Assembly: GCA_964539095.1 (NCBI GenBank)
Contig: CAZIFL010000006.1
Span: 37,722 to 101,721 of the forward strand
Source: DAIPKP01 sp964539095
GTDB lineage: Bacteria > Synergistota > Synergistia > Synergistales > Aminiphilaceae
Direction: 5' to 3'
Length of the DNA stretch: 64,000 nt
Shown in pieces: positions 25,455 to 34,296 of this stretch. Both the position numbers and the translations under genes were made by a program. Under the pieces are notes generated by a model. The model saw only the letters and a list, made by a program, of their open reading frames with translations. It did not search any database and was not told the DNA's origin. Each line of letters starts with the position of its first letter. Position 1 is the stretch's first letter.

Positions 25455-26297
25455 ATGAACGCAGGAGAACGGGATGCTCTGGAACGGTTGGCGAGCGCTC
25501 ACTTTGCCACGGTGGTGCTCAACTCCTTTACGGGGAATTTCGACGAGGTTATTGCAAGTCGGGTTATTCGTCTTCAGAAAAAACTTACGGATCTTTCGGG
25601 GACTTTTACGGAACTCCATGGGAATTTCGCCCGGCAGATCGGGGATTTCGAGAGAAGCGCCGCCAGTGCTCGGGAGAATGCCCTGCGGATCAATGCTCTT
25701 AACGAAGAGCTGGAGGAGGAGTTCCGCCGATCCGGCACCACCATGAACGGTATGAGCGAGAACGTGGCCACCACAGTGGATGCCACCTACAAGACCCTCA
25801 ATCAGTTTCTGGAAGTGAAAAAGATGTCCGAAGATATCCAGAAGATCGCCAAACAGACAAACCTTCTGGCGTTGAACGCCTCTATCGAAGCTGCCCGGGC
25901 TGGGGAGCACGGCCGGGGTTTTTCTGTGGTGGCTCATGAAGTGCAGAAGCTTTCGGTGCAGTCTCACGAAGCTTCGGAGCGTATCACCGGGCGAGTGACG
26001 GAAATTTCCTCCGCCGTGGGGGAGGCCATGGAAAATATCCGCCAGGTAAGTGATGTCTTTGGAGTGGTGCAGGAATCTCTGGAAAAGTTCCAGGGGCTTC
26101 TCGAATCAAGCAAGGAGTTCATGGGGAGCATTATCTCGGTACTCGACGGAGCTTCCACAGGGATGAGCGAAGGTCAGGAGGGGCTCACGGATGCGGTGGG
26201 TGTGCTGGACTATGCCCGGCGGAATTTCGATGCCATGGAGGCCATCGTCTCCTCCATCGGCAAGGCCCAGAAGAACCTGGAGAAAATCCGCCTCTAA
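25455..26297 (+). CDS. Soluble methyl-accepting chemotaxis protein without sensor domain
   Basis: 280 residues, with no membrane helix and no recognisable ligand domain. The receptor hairpin tip is IAKQTNLLALNASIEAARAGE followed by HGRGFSVVAHEVQKLS (about residues 133-170), which contacts CheA/CheW. The first 40 residues (ERLASAHFATVVLNSFTGNFDEVIASR) are not coiled-coil-like and may dock a partner. The 12-bp spacing after the ODP-like gene indicates co-expression, and the logical input is oxygen or iron state relayed by that protein. An AGGAGGGG site overlaps the preceding stop region. Methylation sites were not assigned. Confidence 0.88.
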   Translation: MNAGERDALERLASAHFATVVLNSFTGNFDEVIASRVIRLQKKLTDLSGTFTELHGNFARQIGDFERSAASARENALRINALNEELEEEFRRSGTTMNGMSENVATTVDATYKTLNQFLEVKKMSEDIQKIAKQTNLLALNASIEAARAGEHGRGFSVVAHEVQKLSVQSHEASERITGRVTEISSAVGEAMENIRQVSDVFGVVQESLEKFQGLLESSKEFMGSIISVLDGASTGMSEGQEGLTDAVGVLDYARRNFDAMEAIVSSIGKAQKNLEKIRL

Positions 26298-26348
26298 CCT
26301 TTGAGAAGGCCTACGTGACGTGGGAGAGTCAGAGAGGAGAATAACGTG

Positions 26349-28208
26349 ATGGCAGAAAAAAAAGTATACGGTTACGGAGGATCCGAACTCTGGGTGGATC
26401 TCTCTCGAGGGAGTGCAGAGAGGCGCCCCCTCCGGAAGGATCTTCGCAAATACTGCGGCGGCGCGGCCTGTGCCGCCCGAATCATCTACGATGCCTGGGT
26501 TCCTGGAGGGGATCCTCTGGGAGAGGAGAACCTCCTGGTCTTTGCTACGGGGCCCCTCACGGATCCCCGGGTTCCCGGAGGCGGCAGTCTGGAGATCTGC
26601 TTTGTTTCTCCCCTTACGGGGCTCTGGGGGGAGAGCCGCATGGGAGGAGAGGCGGGATTTTCTCTTCGGAAGGCAGGCGTCGATTTTTTAGTCGTCACCG
26701 GAAAGGCTACGGAGCCCACCGCCCTTGTAATTGACGATGGAGAAGTACACCTTCTCCCCTCCTCGGAACTCTCGGGGGAATTCTGTTCCCGCAAAGAAGA
26801 GCTTCTTCAGGAGCGTCTGGGGCCGAACCCCTTCGACATTCTCTCCATCGGTCCCGGAGGAGAAAATCAGGTTCTCTACAGCACGGTAATGCACAAGCAC
26901 CGGGCGGCGGGACGATGCGGCGGCGGGGCCGTGATGGGTTCCAAGAATCTGCTGGCTCTGGCTCTGCGTGGTACAGGCACGGTGCCTCTGGCGGATGAAA
27001 AGGCCTTTCTCGGAGCCTGCCGGGAGGGGCATAAGGCGGTGGTGGCCTCACCGGGTACCCCGGAGTTTCGCAAATGGGGAACCATGGGGGGATACCCCTA
27101 CTCCGACGCCAGCGGGGATCTCCCCACCAAAAACTGGAAGAGCAACTTTTGGGGGAAGGGGCAGGAGATTTTTGACCACTACTACGGTACGAACTTCCAG
27201 CGCCCACACGGATGCTACCGGGGGTGCACGGTGCAGTGCGGCCGAATTTTGCAAGTCCCCGACGGCCTCTGGAAAACCCCCTCCCACGAAGGGGGAGAGT
27301 ACGAGTCCATAGCGGCCTTCACTGCTTTCTGCATCAACGAGGATGTGGATGCGGCGGTACACGCTTCCTGGCTCTGCAACGAATACGGCATAGATACCAT
27401 CTCCGCCGGGGCTTCGCTTGCCTTTCTCATGGAGTGTTCCGGAAAGGGGCTTATCCCTGAACAAGATCGTTGTGCCTGGGGGGATGGAGAGGCTTTTCCG
27501 GAGATGCTTCGCAAGATCGCCTTTCGGGAAGGGGCGGGGGATCTCCTCGCCCAAGGGGTGCGCCGTATGGCGGAAAAGCTCGGAGAGGCCTCTTTCGACG
27601 GAGCTATCCATGTGAAGGGGCTCGAAGGTCCCGCCCATGACCCCCGATCGGGAAAATCCCTGGGGCTCAGCTATGCCACGGGAAACCGGGGGATGTGCCA
27701 TATCCACCCTGTGGAGGCCAAGGGGTGGGATGCGGACAAGCAGGATTTCGGTCTTCTCCCCTATGGGCTCCCCTCCCCGGAAGAGGTGGATCCTTGGGGT
27801 GAAGAGGGCAAGGGGGGGGCGGTAAAGCTCCTTCAGGATGCGGGAAATCTCCCGGAGATTCTCTGTACCTGTAAATTCTATCAGTACGTGGGGGTTACTC
27901 TGGAGCATTACGCCGCCATGCTTCGAGGGAGCACAGGATGGGATATCACCGGAGAGGAGCTTCTGGAGACCAGCGAGCGAGGGATCAACCTTGAGCGCCT
28001 CTTCAATCTGCGCCAGGGGATGACCGCCGAGGCGGATGAGCTTCCCTCCCGCATACGCTCTCTTCCGGAGTTTGGTCGCTACGCCCGGGAAGAACGCTGC
28101 GTTATTCAGGATCTTCCCGGCATGCTTCGGGAGTACTATACCGCCCGAGGATGGGATAAAACCGCGGGGGTTCCTCTGGAGGAGACCCTGCAGCGTCTGG
28201 GGTTGTAA
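26349..28208 (+). CDS. Second aldehyde:ferredoxin oxidoreductase-family protein
   Basis: 619 residues, diverged from the AOR at 1186. ATGPLTDPRVPGGGS, SPLTGLWGESRMGGEAGF, KHRAAGRCGGGAVMGSKN and the C-terminal GINLERLFNLRQGM are AOR-family blocks. The presumed cluster ligands C289, C293 and C297 are spaced CX3CX3C rather than CX2CX3C, with a further CTC segment near residue 510. The ATG at 26349 was preferred over an adjacent GTG at 26346; GAGAGGAG lies upstream. It begins 51 bases after the soluble chemoreceptor and may share its transcript. No moaD follows. The substrate is unknown; altered spacing is seen in other AOR subfamilies of unassigned function. Confidence 0.88.
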   Translation: MAEKKVYGYGGSELWVDLSRGSAERRPLRKDLRKYCGGAACAARIIYDAWVPGGDPLGEENLLVFATGPLTDPRVPGGGSLEICFVSPLTGLWGESRMGGEAGFSLRKAGVDFLVVTGKATEPTALVIDDGEVHLLPSSELSGEFCSRKEELLQERLGPNPFDILSIGPGGENQVLYSTVMHKHRAAGRCGGGAVMGSKNLLALALRGTGTVPLADEKAFLGACREGHKAVVASPGTPEFRKWGTMGGYPYSDASGDLPTKNWKSNFWGKGQEIFDHYYGTNFQRPHGCYRGCTVQCGRILQVPDGLWKTPSHEGGEYESIAAFTAFCINEDVDAAVHASWLCNEYGIDTISAGASLAFLMECSGKGLIPEQDRCAWGDGEAFPEMLRKIAFREGAGDLLAQGVRRMAEKLGEASFDGAIHVKGLEGPAHDPRSGKSLGLSYATGNRGMCHIHPVEAKGWDADKQDFGLLPYGLPSPEEVDPWGEEGKGGAVKLLQDAGNLPEILCTCKFYQYVGVTLEHYAAMLRGSTGWDITGEELLETSERGINLERLFNLRQGMTAEADELPSRIRSLPEFGRYAREERCVIQDLPGMLREYYTARGWDKTAGVPLEETLQRLGL

Positions 28209-28227
28209 AAATAAGATTATGGAAGTG

Positions 28228-28276
28228 CAAAAAAACCTCTGCGGGGCCTCTCTTGAAGAGAAAGGCCCCGCAGAGG
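28228..28276 (-). terminator. Terminator of tpx, possibly bidirectional
   Basis: Thirteen-bp arms CCTCTGCGGGGCC / GGCCCCGCAGAGG (28236-28276) with an inner CTCT/AGAG. An A-run at 28229-28235 gives a U-tract only for the minus-strand transcript, so it mainly serves tpx; it also lies just after the second AOR gene. Confidence 0.75.
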
Positions 28277-28358
28277 GAGGAACACCGCTCTTCCCGGAAA
28301 AAGGATTGTTCCCCGGGAGTTTTTCTGTACTTTCTCTACTTTGTTGTGCTTTTTGGAA

Positions 28359-28868
28359 TCAGAGCTTTTTCAAAGCCAACAGAAGCGTTTCGTAATCCGG
28401 TTCTTCGGTTTGCTCCGATACGATGGCGGCATACCGGATGATGTTCTCCTGATCTACAAGAAAGGTTCCCCGGGCAAGAAGCCGAAGCTCCTTGATGAGC
28501 ATCCCCCAACGAGTGCCGAAGGAGGCATCCCGATGATCTGAAAGCACCGAGATGGCATCAATCCCTCCTGCGGTACAGAATCGGGCGATGGCGAAGGGGA
28601 GATCCATACTGATATTCAGTATAGCCACGTGATCCCCCAGCGAGGCGGCCTCCTCGTTGAAGCGATGGGCCTGAAGATCGCAGACCGGTGTGTCCAGGGA
28701 GGGGGTGGTGCTGATAACCTTGATCTTTCCTGCAAAATGTGCCAGGGATACGGGCTTGAGGGATTGGTCCACCACCGAAAAATCCGGCGCCCGATCCCCC
28801 GGCCGCAGCTCCGGCCCCACCAGTGTGAGGGGATTGCCCTTCATGGTGATAATGCCCTGTCTCTCCAT
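28359..28868 (-). CDS. tpx: Thiol peroxidase
   Basis: 169 residues, atypical 2-Cys peroxiredoxin. TTPSLDTPVCDLQAHRFNEEA contains the peroxidatic Cys in the Tpx-specific context, and the resolving Cys lies in AIARFCTAGGI, matching the E. coli Cys61/Cys95 arrangement. FLVDQENIIRYAAIVSE completes the family pattern. It reduces alkyl and hydrogen peroxides with thioredoxin in the cytoplasm, or in the periplasm in some species; no signal peptide is seen here. The start at 28868 has only a weak AGGCGGG site; a second Met eight codons later has none. It is a single-gene unit facing away from the GH3 gene. Confidence 0.92.
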   Translation of the reverse strand: MERQGIITMKGNPLTLVGPELRPGDRAPDFSVVDQSLKPVSLAHFAGKIKVISTTPSLDTPVCDLQAHRFNEEAASLGDHVAILNISMDLPFAIARFCTAGGIDAISVLSDHRDASFGTRWGMLIKELRLLARGTFLVDQENIIRYAAIVSEQTEEPDYETLLLALKKL

Positions 28869-29066
28869 ACTCGAACACCCGCCTTTGCATAAAGTGGGAT
28901 AGCAGGGCTATCCTCGTAATGCAGATTGTATCGGAAAAACGCCAGAACCGGAAGAGATTTTTTCAAAAATAAAAATCGTTCTCATTTCGCTCGTTCCCCT
29001 TGAACTCTCCGCAGGCAGAACTCTTTTGGAAATACCACACATTCGAAACAAGGAGGTTTTCACATC

Positions 29067-30809
29067 ATGATCCGAGTAAAACACCTTGTTCCATCGCTTT
29101 TCAAGGTCGCGTGCCTCTTCTCTTTGGGGCTTCTTTTCTGGGGAAGCTTTCCGCTTTCCTCGAAAGCAGAAAGCTCCTGTAGCCCCTCTTCTTCAGGAGT
29201 CGAGGAGCTTCTCGCCTCTCTCTCCTTGGAGCAGAAGATAGGGCAGATGCTCTTTCTCTGTTTTCAGGGCGGGGCGGATTCTCCGGAACTTCCGGAGATG
29301 CTCCGCCGCTATGCTCCGGGAGGTTTTATTCTCTACTCCTCTCTGGGAAATGTGGATTCTCCCGAGGCGACAGTAGCCCTCATTACCGAGGCTCAGGAAG
29401 AGGCCCGCCGTCAGGGAGTGCTCCCTCCCTTTTTTACCATCGATCAGGAGGGGGGGCTCATTGACCGTATTCGCCAGGGGATCACCATCTTTCCCGGCAA
29501 CATGGCCCTGGGGGCTGCGGGAGATGTAGAGCTTGCGAGGGAGCAGGCAGAGATTATGGCACGGGAGTTGCGGGCTCTGGGCATTACCTGGAACTTCGCC
29601 CCCGTGGTGGATGTAAACAGCAACCCCGCCAATCCGGTGATCAACATACGTTCCTTCGGGGAGGATGCTCGGGATGTGGCCGCCCTGGGGGCTGCCATGG
29701 TGCAACCCTATAAGGATGAGGGGGTGCTCTGTACTGGCAAGCACTATCCCGGTCACGGGGATACCCATGTGGATTCCCATGTGGGGCTTCCTCTGGTGGA
29801 TCGTCCTCTGGAGGTTCTGGAGGCGGTGGATCTGGTCCCCTTTGACGCTCTGATTCTAGCGGGGGTCCCTGCCATCATGACAGCCCACGTGCTGGTTCCC
29901 GCTCTGGCCCCGGAAAAACCGGAGCTTCCCGCCACCCTCTCCCGGGAGGTTCTCCAGGGTTTACGCCAGCGTGGTTTTTCCGGGCTCATGGTGACGGATT
30001 CCATGGGGATGGGAGCCATCCGCCAGGAGTGGGGTACCGCCGAGGCGGCTCTTCTCACGGTGGAGGCCGGGGCGGATGTGCTTCTCTACGGAGCGGATCC
30101 CGATTCGGGGCTCCCGGTCTTCGAAGAGGTCTTCAGGGCTCTTCTTGAGGCGGTTCAGGAAGGGCGTATCTCCCAAGAGCGTATCAACGAATCGGTGCGC
30201 CGTATTCTTGCAGCTAAAGTACAGGCTCGCCTGCTGGAAGATCCCTTTCCCCGATCGCGCTGGAGAGAGATCCTGGAGCGACCGGAGCATCTCGAAACAG
30301 CTCGACAGATCGCCCACAAGAGCGTCACCCTGGTGCGGCATGAAGGGGCAATGCTTCCTCTCTCTGGGAATATCTCCGTTCCTCTGGTGATCCCCGAGAG
30401 CCGGCGGAATGCTGCAGCTCCTCTTCTTGAAGCGGTATCTCAGTTCTTTCCCCTCTACGCAGCGCCTCCCGAAGAATCTTCTCCCCTGGGGCTCTCCTCG
30501 GAAGAACAAGCCCTCCTGGAGGAGGCCCCCTTCGTAGGTGTTGCCTCCTGGGGAGCCAAAGCCTTTCCCCAGATCGGGGCTCTCATGGAGGCCTTTCCGG
30601 AGAAGCCCTTTCTCTATCTGGCTCTTCGTTCTCCCTACGACCTTTTGCAGATTCCCCGAGCCGAGGCCTACCTTTGCACCTATGGGGATACTCCGGTTTC
30701 GCTCACGGCTCTGGGGAGTATCCTCACCGGAGAAGCTCTTCCCCAGGGGAAACTGCCGGTGGAGCTTCCCGGTTTTTACCCTCAAGGGTGGGGGATGGAG
30801 AGCTTTTAG
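29067..30809 (+). CDS. Glycoside hydrolase family 3 beta-N-acetylhexosaminidase (NagZ-like), exported
   Basis: 580 residues. Signal peptide about 1-34 (hydrophobic LFSLGLLFWGSFPL, ending SSKA). The GH3 N-domain shows FFTIDQEGGLIDRI, NFAPVVDVNSNPANP, the KHYPGHGDTHVDSH loop carrying the Asp-His acid/base dyad of NagZ enzymes, and nucleophile D311 in MVTDSMGMGAI. A C-terminal domain of about 200 residues follows (after residue 400), as in longer Gram-positive and Bacteroidota NagZ forms. It removes N-acetylglucosamine from muropeptides or chitin-type oligomers. Export suggests action on envelope fragments outside the cytoplasm. AAGGAGG lies upstream of the ATG, and a terminator follows. Confidence 0.9.
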   Translation: MIRVKHLVPSLFKVACLFSLGLLFWGSFPLSSKAESSCSPSSSGVEELLASLSLEQKIGQMLFLCFQGGADSPELPEMLRRYAPGGFILYSSLGNVDSPEATVALITEAQEEARRQGVLPPFFTIDQEGGLIDRIRQGITIFPGNMALGAAGDVELAREQAEIMARELRALGITWNFAPVVDVNSNPANPVINIRSFGEDARDVAALGAAMVQPYKDEGVLCTGKHYPGHGDTHVDSHVGLPLVDRPLEVLEAVDLVPFDALILAGVPAIMTAHVLVPALAPEKPELPATLSREVLQGLRQRGFSGLMVTDSMGMGAIRQEWGTAEAALLTVEAGADVLLYGADPDSGLPVFEEVFRALLEAVQEGRISQERINESVRRILAAKVQARLLEDPFPRSRWREILERPEHLETARQIAHKSVTLVRHEGAMLPLSGNISVPLVIPESRRNAAAPLLEAVSQFFPLYAAPPEESSPLGLSSEEQALLEEAPFVGVASWGAKAFPQIGALMEAFPEKPFLYLALRSPYDLLQIPRAEAYLCTYGDTPVSLTALGSILTGEALPQGKLPVELPGFYPQGWGMESF

Positions 30810-30893
30810 CCTCCTTGCTTTGTTCGAAACACATAACATTTTCTTTATTTATGATCTCGGTCCTTTTCAAAGAAGCTGTTTGAGATGCCCTTC

Positions 30894-30922
30894 GCCCTTT
30901 CCTTTGCGGAAAGGGCTTTTTT
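30894..30922 (+). terminator. Terminator of the GH3 gene
   Basis: Arms GCCCTTTCC / GGAAAGGGC with loop TTTGC, followed by six T. Confidence 0.88.
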
Positions 30923-30958
30923 CGTGATGTGTTCCTGTGAAAAAATTGTGAGACACTC

Positions 30959-30986
30959 TTGACAAGGAGGAAAAATTCCCTAGAAT
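30959..30986 (+). promoter_or_regulatory. Flavodoxin promoter
   Basis: Consensus TTGACA, 16-base spacer and TAGAAT, with a predicted start near 30993. A palindrome begins at that point. Confidence 0.75.
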
Positions 30987-30992
30987 GGATCG

Positions 30993-31022
30993 CGCAATAG
31001 TTTTATTCATAAAACTATTGCG
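30993..31022. promoter_or_regulatory. Perfect 30-bp palindrome overlapping the flavodoxin transcription start
   Basis: Fourteen-base arms CGCAATAGTTTTAT / ATAAAACTATTGCG separated by TC. The AT-rich core (TTTTAT..ATAAAA) and position from about +1 to +30 fit an operator for a dimeric repressor that blocks elongation or initiation. As RNA it would also make a stable 5' hairpin. No T run follows it, so it is not an intrinsic terminator. The cognate regulator is unknown; iron, oxygen or redox control would suit a flavodoxin. Confidence 0.65.
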
Positions 31023-31075
31023 GCGTCTGTGGTTTTTTGCCCAAGTTTTTAAAAGATAAAAGGGAGGTTGTATCA

Positions 31076-31582
31076 ATGTCTCGAATCGGTATTTTTTGCG
31101 GTAGCACCCTAGGAACCACGAAAAAAATTGCTCAGGATCTGGCGGTTCTTCTTGGAGAAGGAGCCGATGTTTACGATGTCGCTCAGGCGAAGGCGGAGAA
31201 TCTTCAGGAATACGCTGTCCTTTTCTTTGGTTGCTCCACCTGGGGGTACGGAGAGCTTCAGGATGATTGGGCAAGCTTTATAGAGAGTCTCGACACAGTG
31301 AGTCTGGAGGGGAAAAAGGTAGCTCTATTCGGATGTGGTGATCAGGAGGGGTATGCGGACACCTTTGTGGACGCTCTCGGTATCCTTTACGATAAGGTTC
31401 AGGAGCGTCAGGGGGCCGTGGTGGGAATGGTCCCTCTTGATGGTTTCAGCTTCAGCGATTCCGCAGCAGTTCGGGAAAATAACTTTGTGGGACTTCCCTT
31501 AGACGAAAACAATCAGCCTGAGCTTACAGAGCAGCGTCTTGCCGCATGGGTGGAGAGTCTGCGGAAGGAGCTTCCTCTCTAG
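31076..31582 (+). CDS. Flavodoxin
   Basis: 168 residues, long-chain type. IGIFCGSTLGTTKKIAQDLAVLL is the FMN phosphate loop (T/S-X-T-G-X-T variant), FFGCSTWGYGELQDDWASF holds the first isoalloxazine-stacking Trp, and GCGDQEGYADTFVDALG with the inserted loop after it marks the long-chain class. It is a small FMN electron carrier replacing ferredoxin, plausibly serving the AOR and other low-potential enzymes in this region. The ATG at 31076 follows AGGGAGG; the frame is open further upstream, but into the palindromic leader. Expression is probably controlled at the promoter palindrome. Confidence 0.93.
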   Translation: MSRIGIFCGSTLGTTKKIAQDLAVLLGEGADVYDVAQAKAENLQEYAVLFFGCSTWGYGELQDDWASFIESLDTVSLEGKKVALFGCGDQEGYADTFVDALGILYDKVQERQGAVVGMVPLDGFSFSDSAAVRENNFVGLPLDENNQPELTEQRLAAWVESLRKELPL

Positions 31583-32080
31583 TTTTTTCGACCCTTTTGA
31601 AAGATGCTGAGGCTACTGTAAGAGTACGTTGATTTTCCCGAGGGGCTTGAATCGGCCGTCCTCAGACCGCTGGATCGCGAGGATCGGACTGCTCTCCTGA
31701 TTCTCTCCAAGTATACGTACTGTGATGTTATGGGGATCCCCTCTGACGGAGTCCCTTGGTTGCTACATACAAAATCAGCTATTTATTTTATATTAAATAG
31801 CTGATTTTGTATTTTTGTTTTTTGTGGGATTTGGGGTTTTCTGTTTCTCCTAGTTTGTGATACGATTCCCCGAGGATGGTTTGTATCCATCTTGTCTTTT
31901 CGAGTAGCTATGATTTTGCTGGAAGAACTGTTGCGTGTGCTGTTGCGTTGGTAGATTCGGGGCGAGGATCGTAGTTGTATTATTGCGAGCAGCTGTAAGA
32001 GTTTCGTACATGTTCGCTTTCCCAAGGGTATTCGTGTTGTTCTTGAGAGTATGTGAGAGTATCTGAGAGGAGGAGTACCA
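31583..32080. other. 498-bp intergenic region with possible gene remnant
   Basis: From ATG 31604 one frame reads MLRLL, then TAA, then continues open for about 56 codons (EYVDFPEGLESAVLRPLD..., ILSKYTYCDVMGIPSDG) up to a TGA inside the hairpin at 31801. Composition of 31620-31760 looks coding, unlike the T-rich DNA after 31800. It may be a decayed gene fragment; no family was recognised. The rest is a T-rich leader for the chemoreceptor gene at 32081 in which no clear promoter was found. Confidence 0.25.
31767..31823 (+). terminator. Perfect 19-bp hairpin with T-rich tail
   Basis: Arms ATACAAAATCAGCTATTTA / TAAATAGCTGATTTTGTAT around an 8-base loop, then TTTTTGTTTTTT. It would terminate the flavodoxin transcript 185 bases after its stop. 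The AT-rich, perfect arms also recall a small inserted palindromic element. Confidence 0.7.
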
Positions 32081-34222
32081 ATGCGGTGGTTTTGTTTCTT
32101 TCGTAACATCAAAATGCGGAGTAAGCTGGTTTTTTTCTTCATCCTGACAGGGCTTCTGCCTTTGCTGTTTCTGTCGTACATATCCCTTTCCAGGTCAAGT
32201 CAGGCCCTGCGGCAGGAGGTTTTTGGGAAAAACTCTCTCTTTCTGGAGGTCAAGAGGGGCACCATGCAAGCCATGAGAGAGGATGCCGAGGCGGATTGGA
32301 AGCTCCTCTCTCAAAACGCTACGGTGCGAAACAGCCTTCACCTGGTGCAGCAGAAGGGGATCGATTCGCCAGAGTGGGAAGAGCAGAAAAAAGAAGTGCG
32401 TCGTTACTTCAAAGAAGACGTGGAGCCCCTCTTTCCGTATCAGGACTATATCTTCACCGATGCGAGCGGGATCGTGCTCTTTGGGCTGAACTCTCCTCAG
32501 ATAGAGGGGGCAAGCCTTGCCCAAAGAGATTATTACCAGGAGGTTGTGAAGGGACACGTTGCCTGGTCGGACTTTTTCTACTCGGAGCACGTGAGAAAGA
32601 GTCTTGTGGTCCTTGCTGGGCCAGTGATGGATGAGGGGAATTCCGGAAAGATCCTGGGAATGTTTTTCTTCTTTGTAGCCCAGGATCAGTTTCAGGAAGT
32701 GGTGCACGCCTACGCAAGGGATCTCGGTAAAACAGGGGATGCCTATCTCATCGACGCCGAGGGACTTCTTACCATCGACACCCTTCTGGGAGACTATGCC
32801 CAGGGGGCGGCCATGAAGGAAAAAATCACCGGAGATGTCTACCAGATCTTGGCTTCGGATGTCCGCAAGGGGAACACAGATTTCCGCTATACGGGTATCT
32901 GGAAGGACTATATGGGCAGCCCCGTTCTCGGAAGTGTGGGAGTGGTTCTGGCTGGAAAGAGTCCCCTAGGGCTTGTGGTGGAGGTGAACGAGGAGGAGGC
33001 TCTGGCAGGATTCTACTCTCTCCGGTGGATACTGCTTACGGTGACGGGGATTACGGTCCTTGTGGGGATACTCTTTACCTTCCTCTTGGCTTCGCTCATT
33101 GTGAAACCTCTCAAAACCATCACGGTTCTCGCGGGGCGTGCTCAGGAGGGGGATTTCACCATCACCCGGGAAGAGTTCCAGTACGAGGGGCGGGACGAGC
33201 TTGATGCTGTGGCCACCGCTCTGGGATCCATGATTGCGGGACAGCGGGAGATGATCCGAGAACTCAAACAGAAGGCTTTGCACCTTTCTGCCATCTCCGA
33301 AGAGACCGCCGCCTCCACCGAGGAGGTTACCAGCACCGCCGGAGAGGTGGCGGAGAGCAACAGTAAACTTGCGGAAGAGACTCGGGGGGGGCGCATCAAC
33401 GCAGTGGAGTCCGCCCAGGTGATGTTGGAGATGAGCAGCCTCATTCAGATTGCCCAGACCCTAGCTACTAAGGCTGATGCCAACTCGAAAGAGATGTCCG
33501 AATCTGCCAGAGAAGGGCTGGAGACGGTGAAAAAGACCGTGGAGCATATGGACAGCATCAAGCTCTCGGTGGAGGGGACGGAAGAGCTTCTCAAGCAGCT
33601 TGACGCCTTCTCCCAGCGTATCGGCGTGGTGGGAGATACCATTACGAGCATTGCGGATCAGACGAACCTGCTGGCTCTGAATGCTGCCATCGAAGCCGCC
33701 CGGGCGGGAGATGCGGGGAGGGGCTTTGCGGTGGTGGCGGAAGAGGTGCGCAAGCTGGCGGAGCAATCCCAGCAGGGAGCCCGGGAAGTTTCGGATCTCG
33801 TCTCCAAGATTCTTGCGGGGACCGGTTCTGCGGTATCTTCCATGCAGAAAAGCCGCAAAAGTGTGGAGGAGGGGGTAGCCATCGCCCATGTGGCGGGAAA
33901 TGCCCTAGAGGAGATCGGGAAGGCCATCGCCAGCTCCATCGAAGATGTCCGGAAGATCATCGACACCACCGATGAAGAAGTGGCCAAGTCGGAAAAAGTA
34001 ATTACTCTTATCAACATCTCTTCCAGTGTCATGGAAAATACGGATGATCACGTGCAGGGTCTTGCGGCGGCTATGGAAGAGGTGGCGGCGGCCATGGAGA
34101 ACGTGGCTACCGGATCGCAGGAGGTAAGCAGCACCTCGGAGGATCTGCGGAACATGACGGAGCACTTCAAAGTAGAGGATGACGATGAAAAGAGGGGTAC
34201 GTCCCTCTCCCTGAGGGGGTAG
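32081..34222 (+). CDS. Methyl-accepting chemotaxis protein with periplasmic Cache domain
   Basis: 713 residues. Transmembrane helix 1 is at about 15-37 (SKLVFFFILTGLLPLLFLSYI) and helix 2 at about 318-340 (ILLTVTGITVLVGILFTFLLA). Between them a double-Cache-like sensor shows YIFTDASGIVLFG, LAQRDYYQEVVKG and DAYLIDAEGLLTI, typical small-molecule (often amino-acid) binding strands. A HAMP linker follows, then the signalling domain with tip IADQTNLLALNAAIEAARAG followed by DAGRGFAVVAEEVRKLAEQS. GAGGAGGAG precedes the ATG. It should cluster with CheA/CheW at the membrane; the ligand is unknown. No chemotaxis kinase genes are in the window. Confidence 0.93.
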   Translation: MRWFCFFRNIKMRSKLVFFFILTGLLPLLFLSYISLSRSSQALRQEVFGKNSLFLEVKRGTMQAMREDAEADWKLLSQNATVRNSLHLVQQKGIDSPEWEEQKKEVRRYFKEDVEPLFPYQDYIFTDASGIVLFGLNSPQIEGASLAQRDYYQEVVKGHVAWSDFFYSEHVRKSLVVLAGPVMDEGNSGKILGMFFFFVAQDQFQEVVHAYARDLGKTGDAYLIDAEGLLTIDTLLGDYAQGAAMKEKITGDVYQILASDVRKGNTDFRYTGIWKDYMGSPVLGSVGVVLAGKSPLGLVVEVNEEEALAGFYSLRWILLTVTGITVLVGILFTFLLASLIVKPLKTITVLAGRAQEGDFTITREEFQYEGRDELDAVATALGSMIAGQREMIRELKQKALHLSAISEETAASTEEVTSTAGEVAESNSKLAEETRGGRINAVESAQVMLEMSSLIQIAQTLATKADANSKEMSESAREGLETVKKTVEHMDSIKLSVEGTEELLKQLDAFSQRIGVVGDTITSIADQTNLLALNAAIEAARAGDAGRGFAVVAEEVRKLAEQSQQGAREVSDLVSKILAGTGSAVSSMQKSRKSVEEGVAIAHVAGNALEEIGKAIASSIEDVRKIIDTTDEEVAKSEKVITLINISSSVMENTDDHVQGLAAAMEEVAAAMENVATGSQEVSSTSEDLRNMTEHFKVEDDDEKRGTSLSLRG

Positions 34223-34296
34223 TTTCTCTCTTTCTCCGTGCGTGCGGTGTTTTTTCATGGGTACAGGATTCTTAATTTTGCAGGAGGTGGCAGAGA

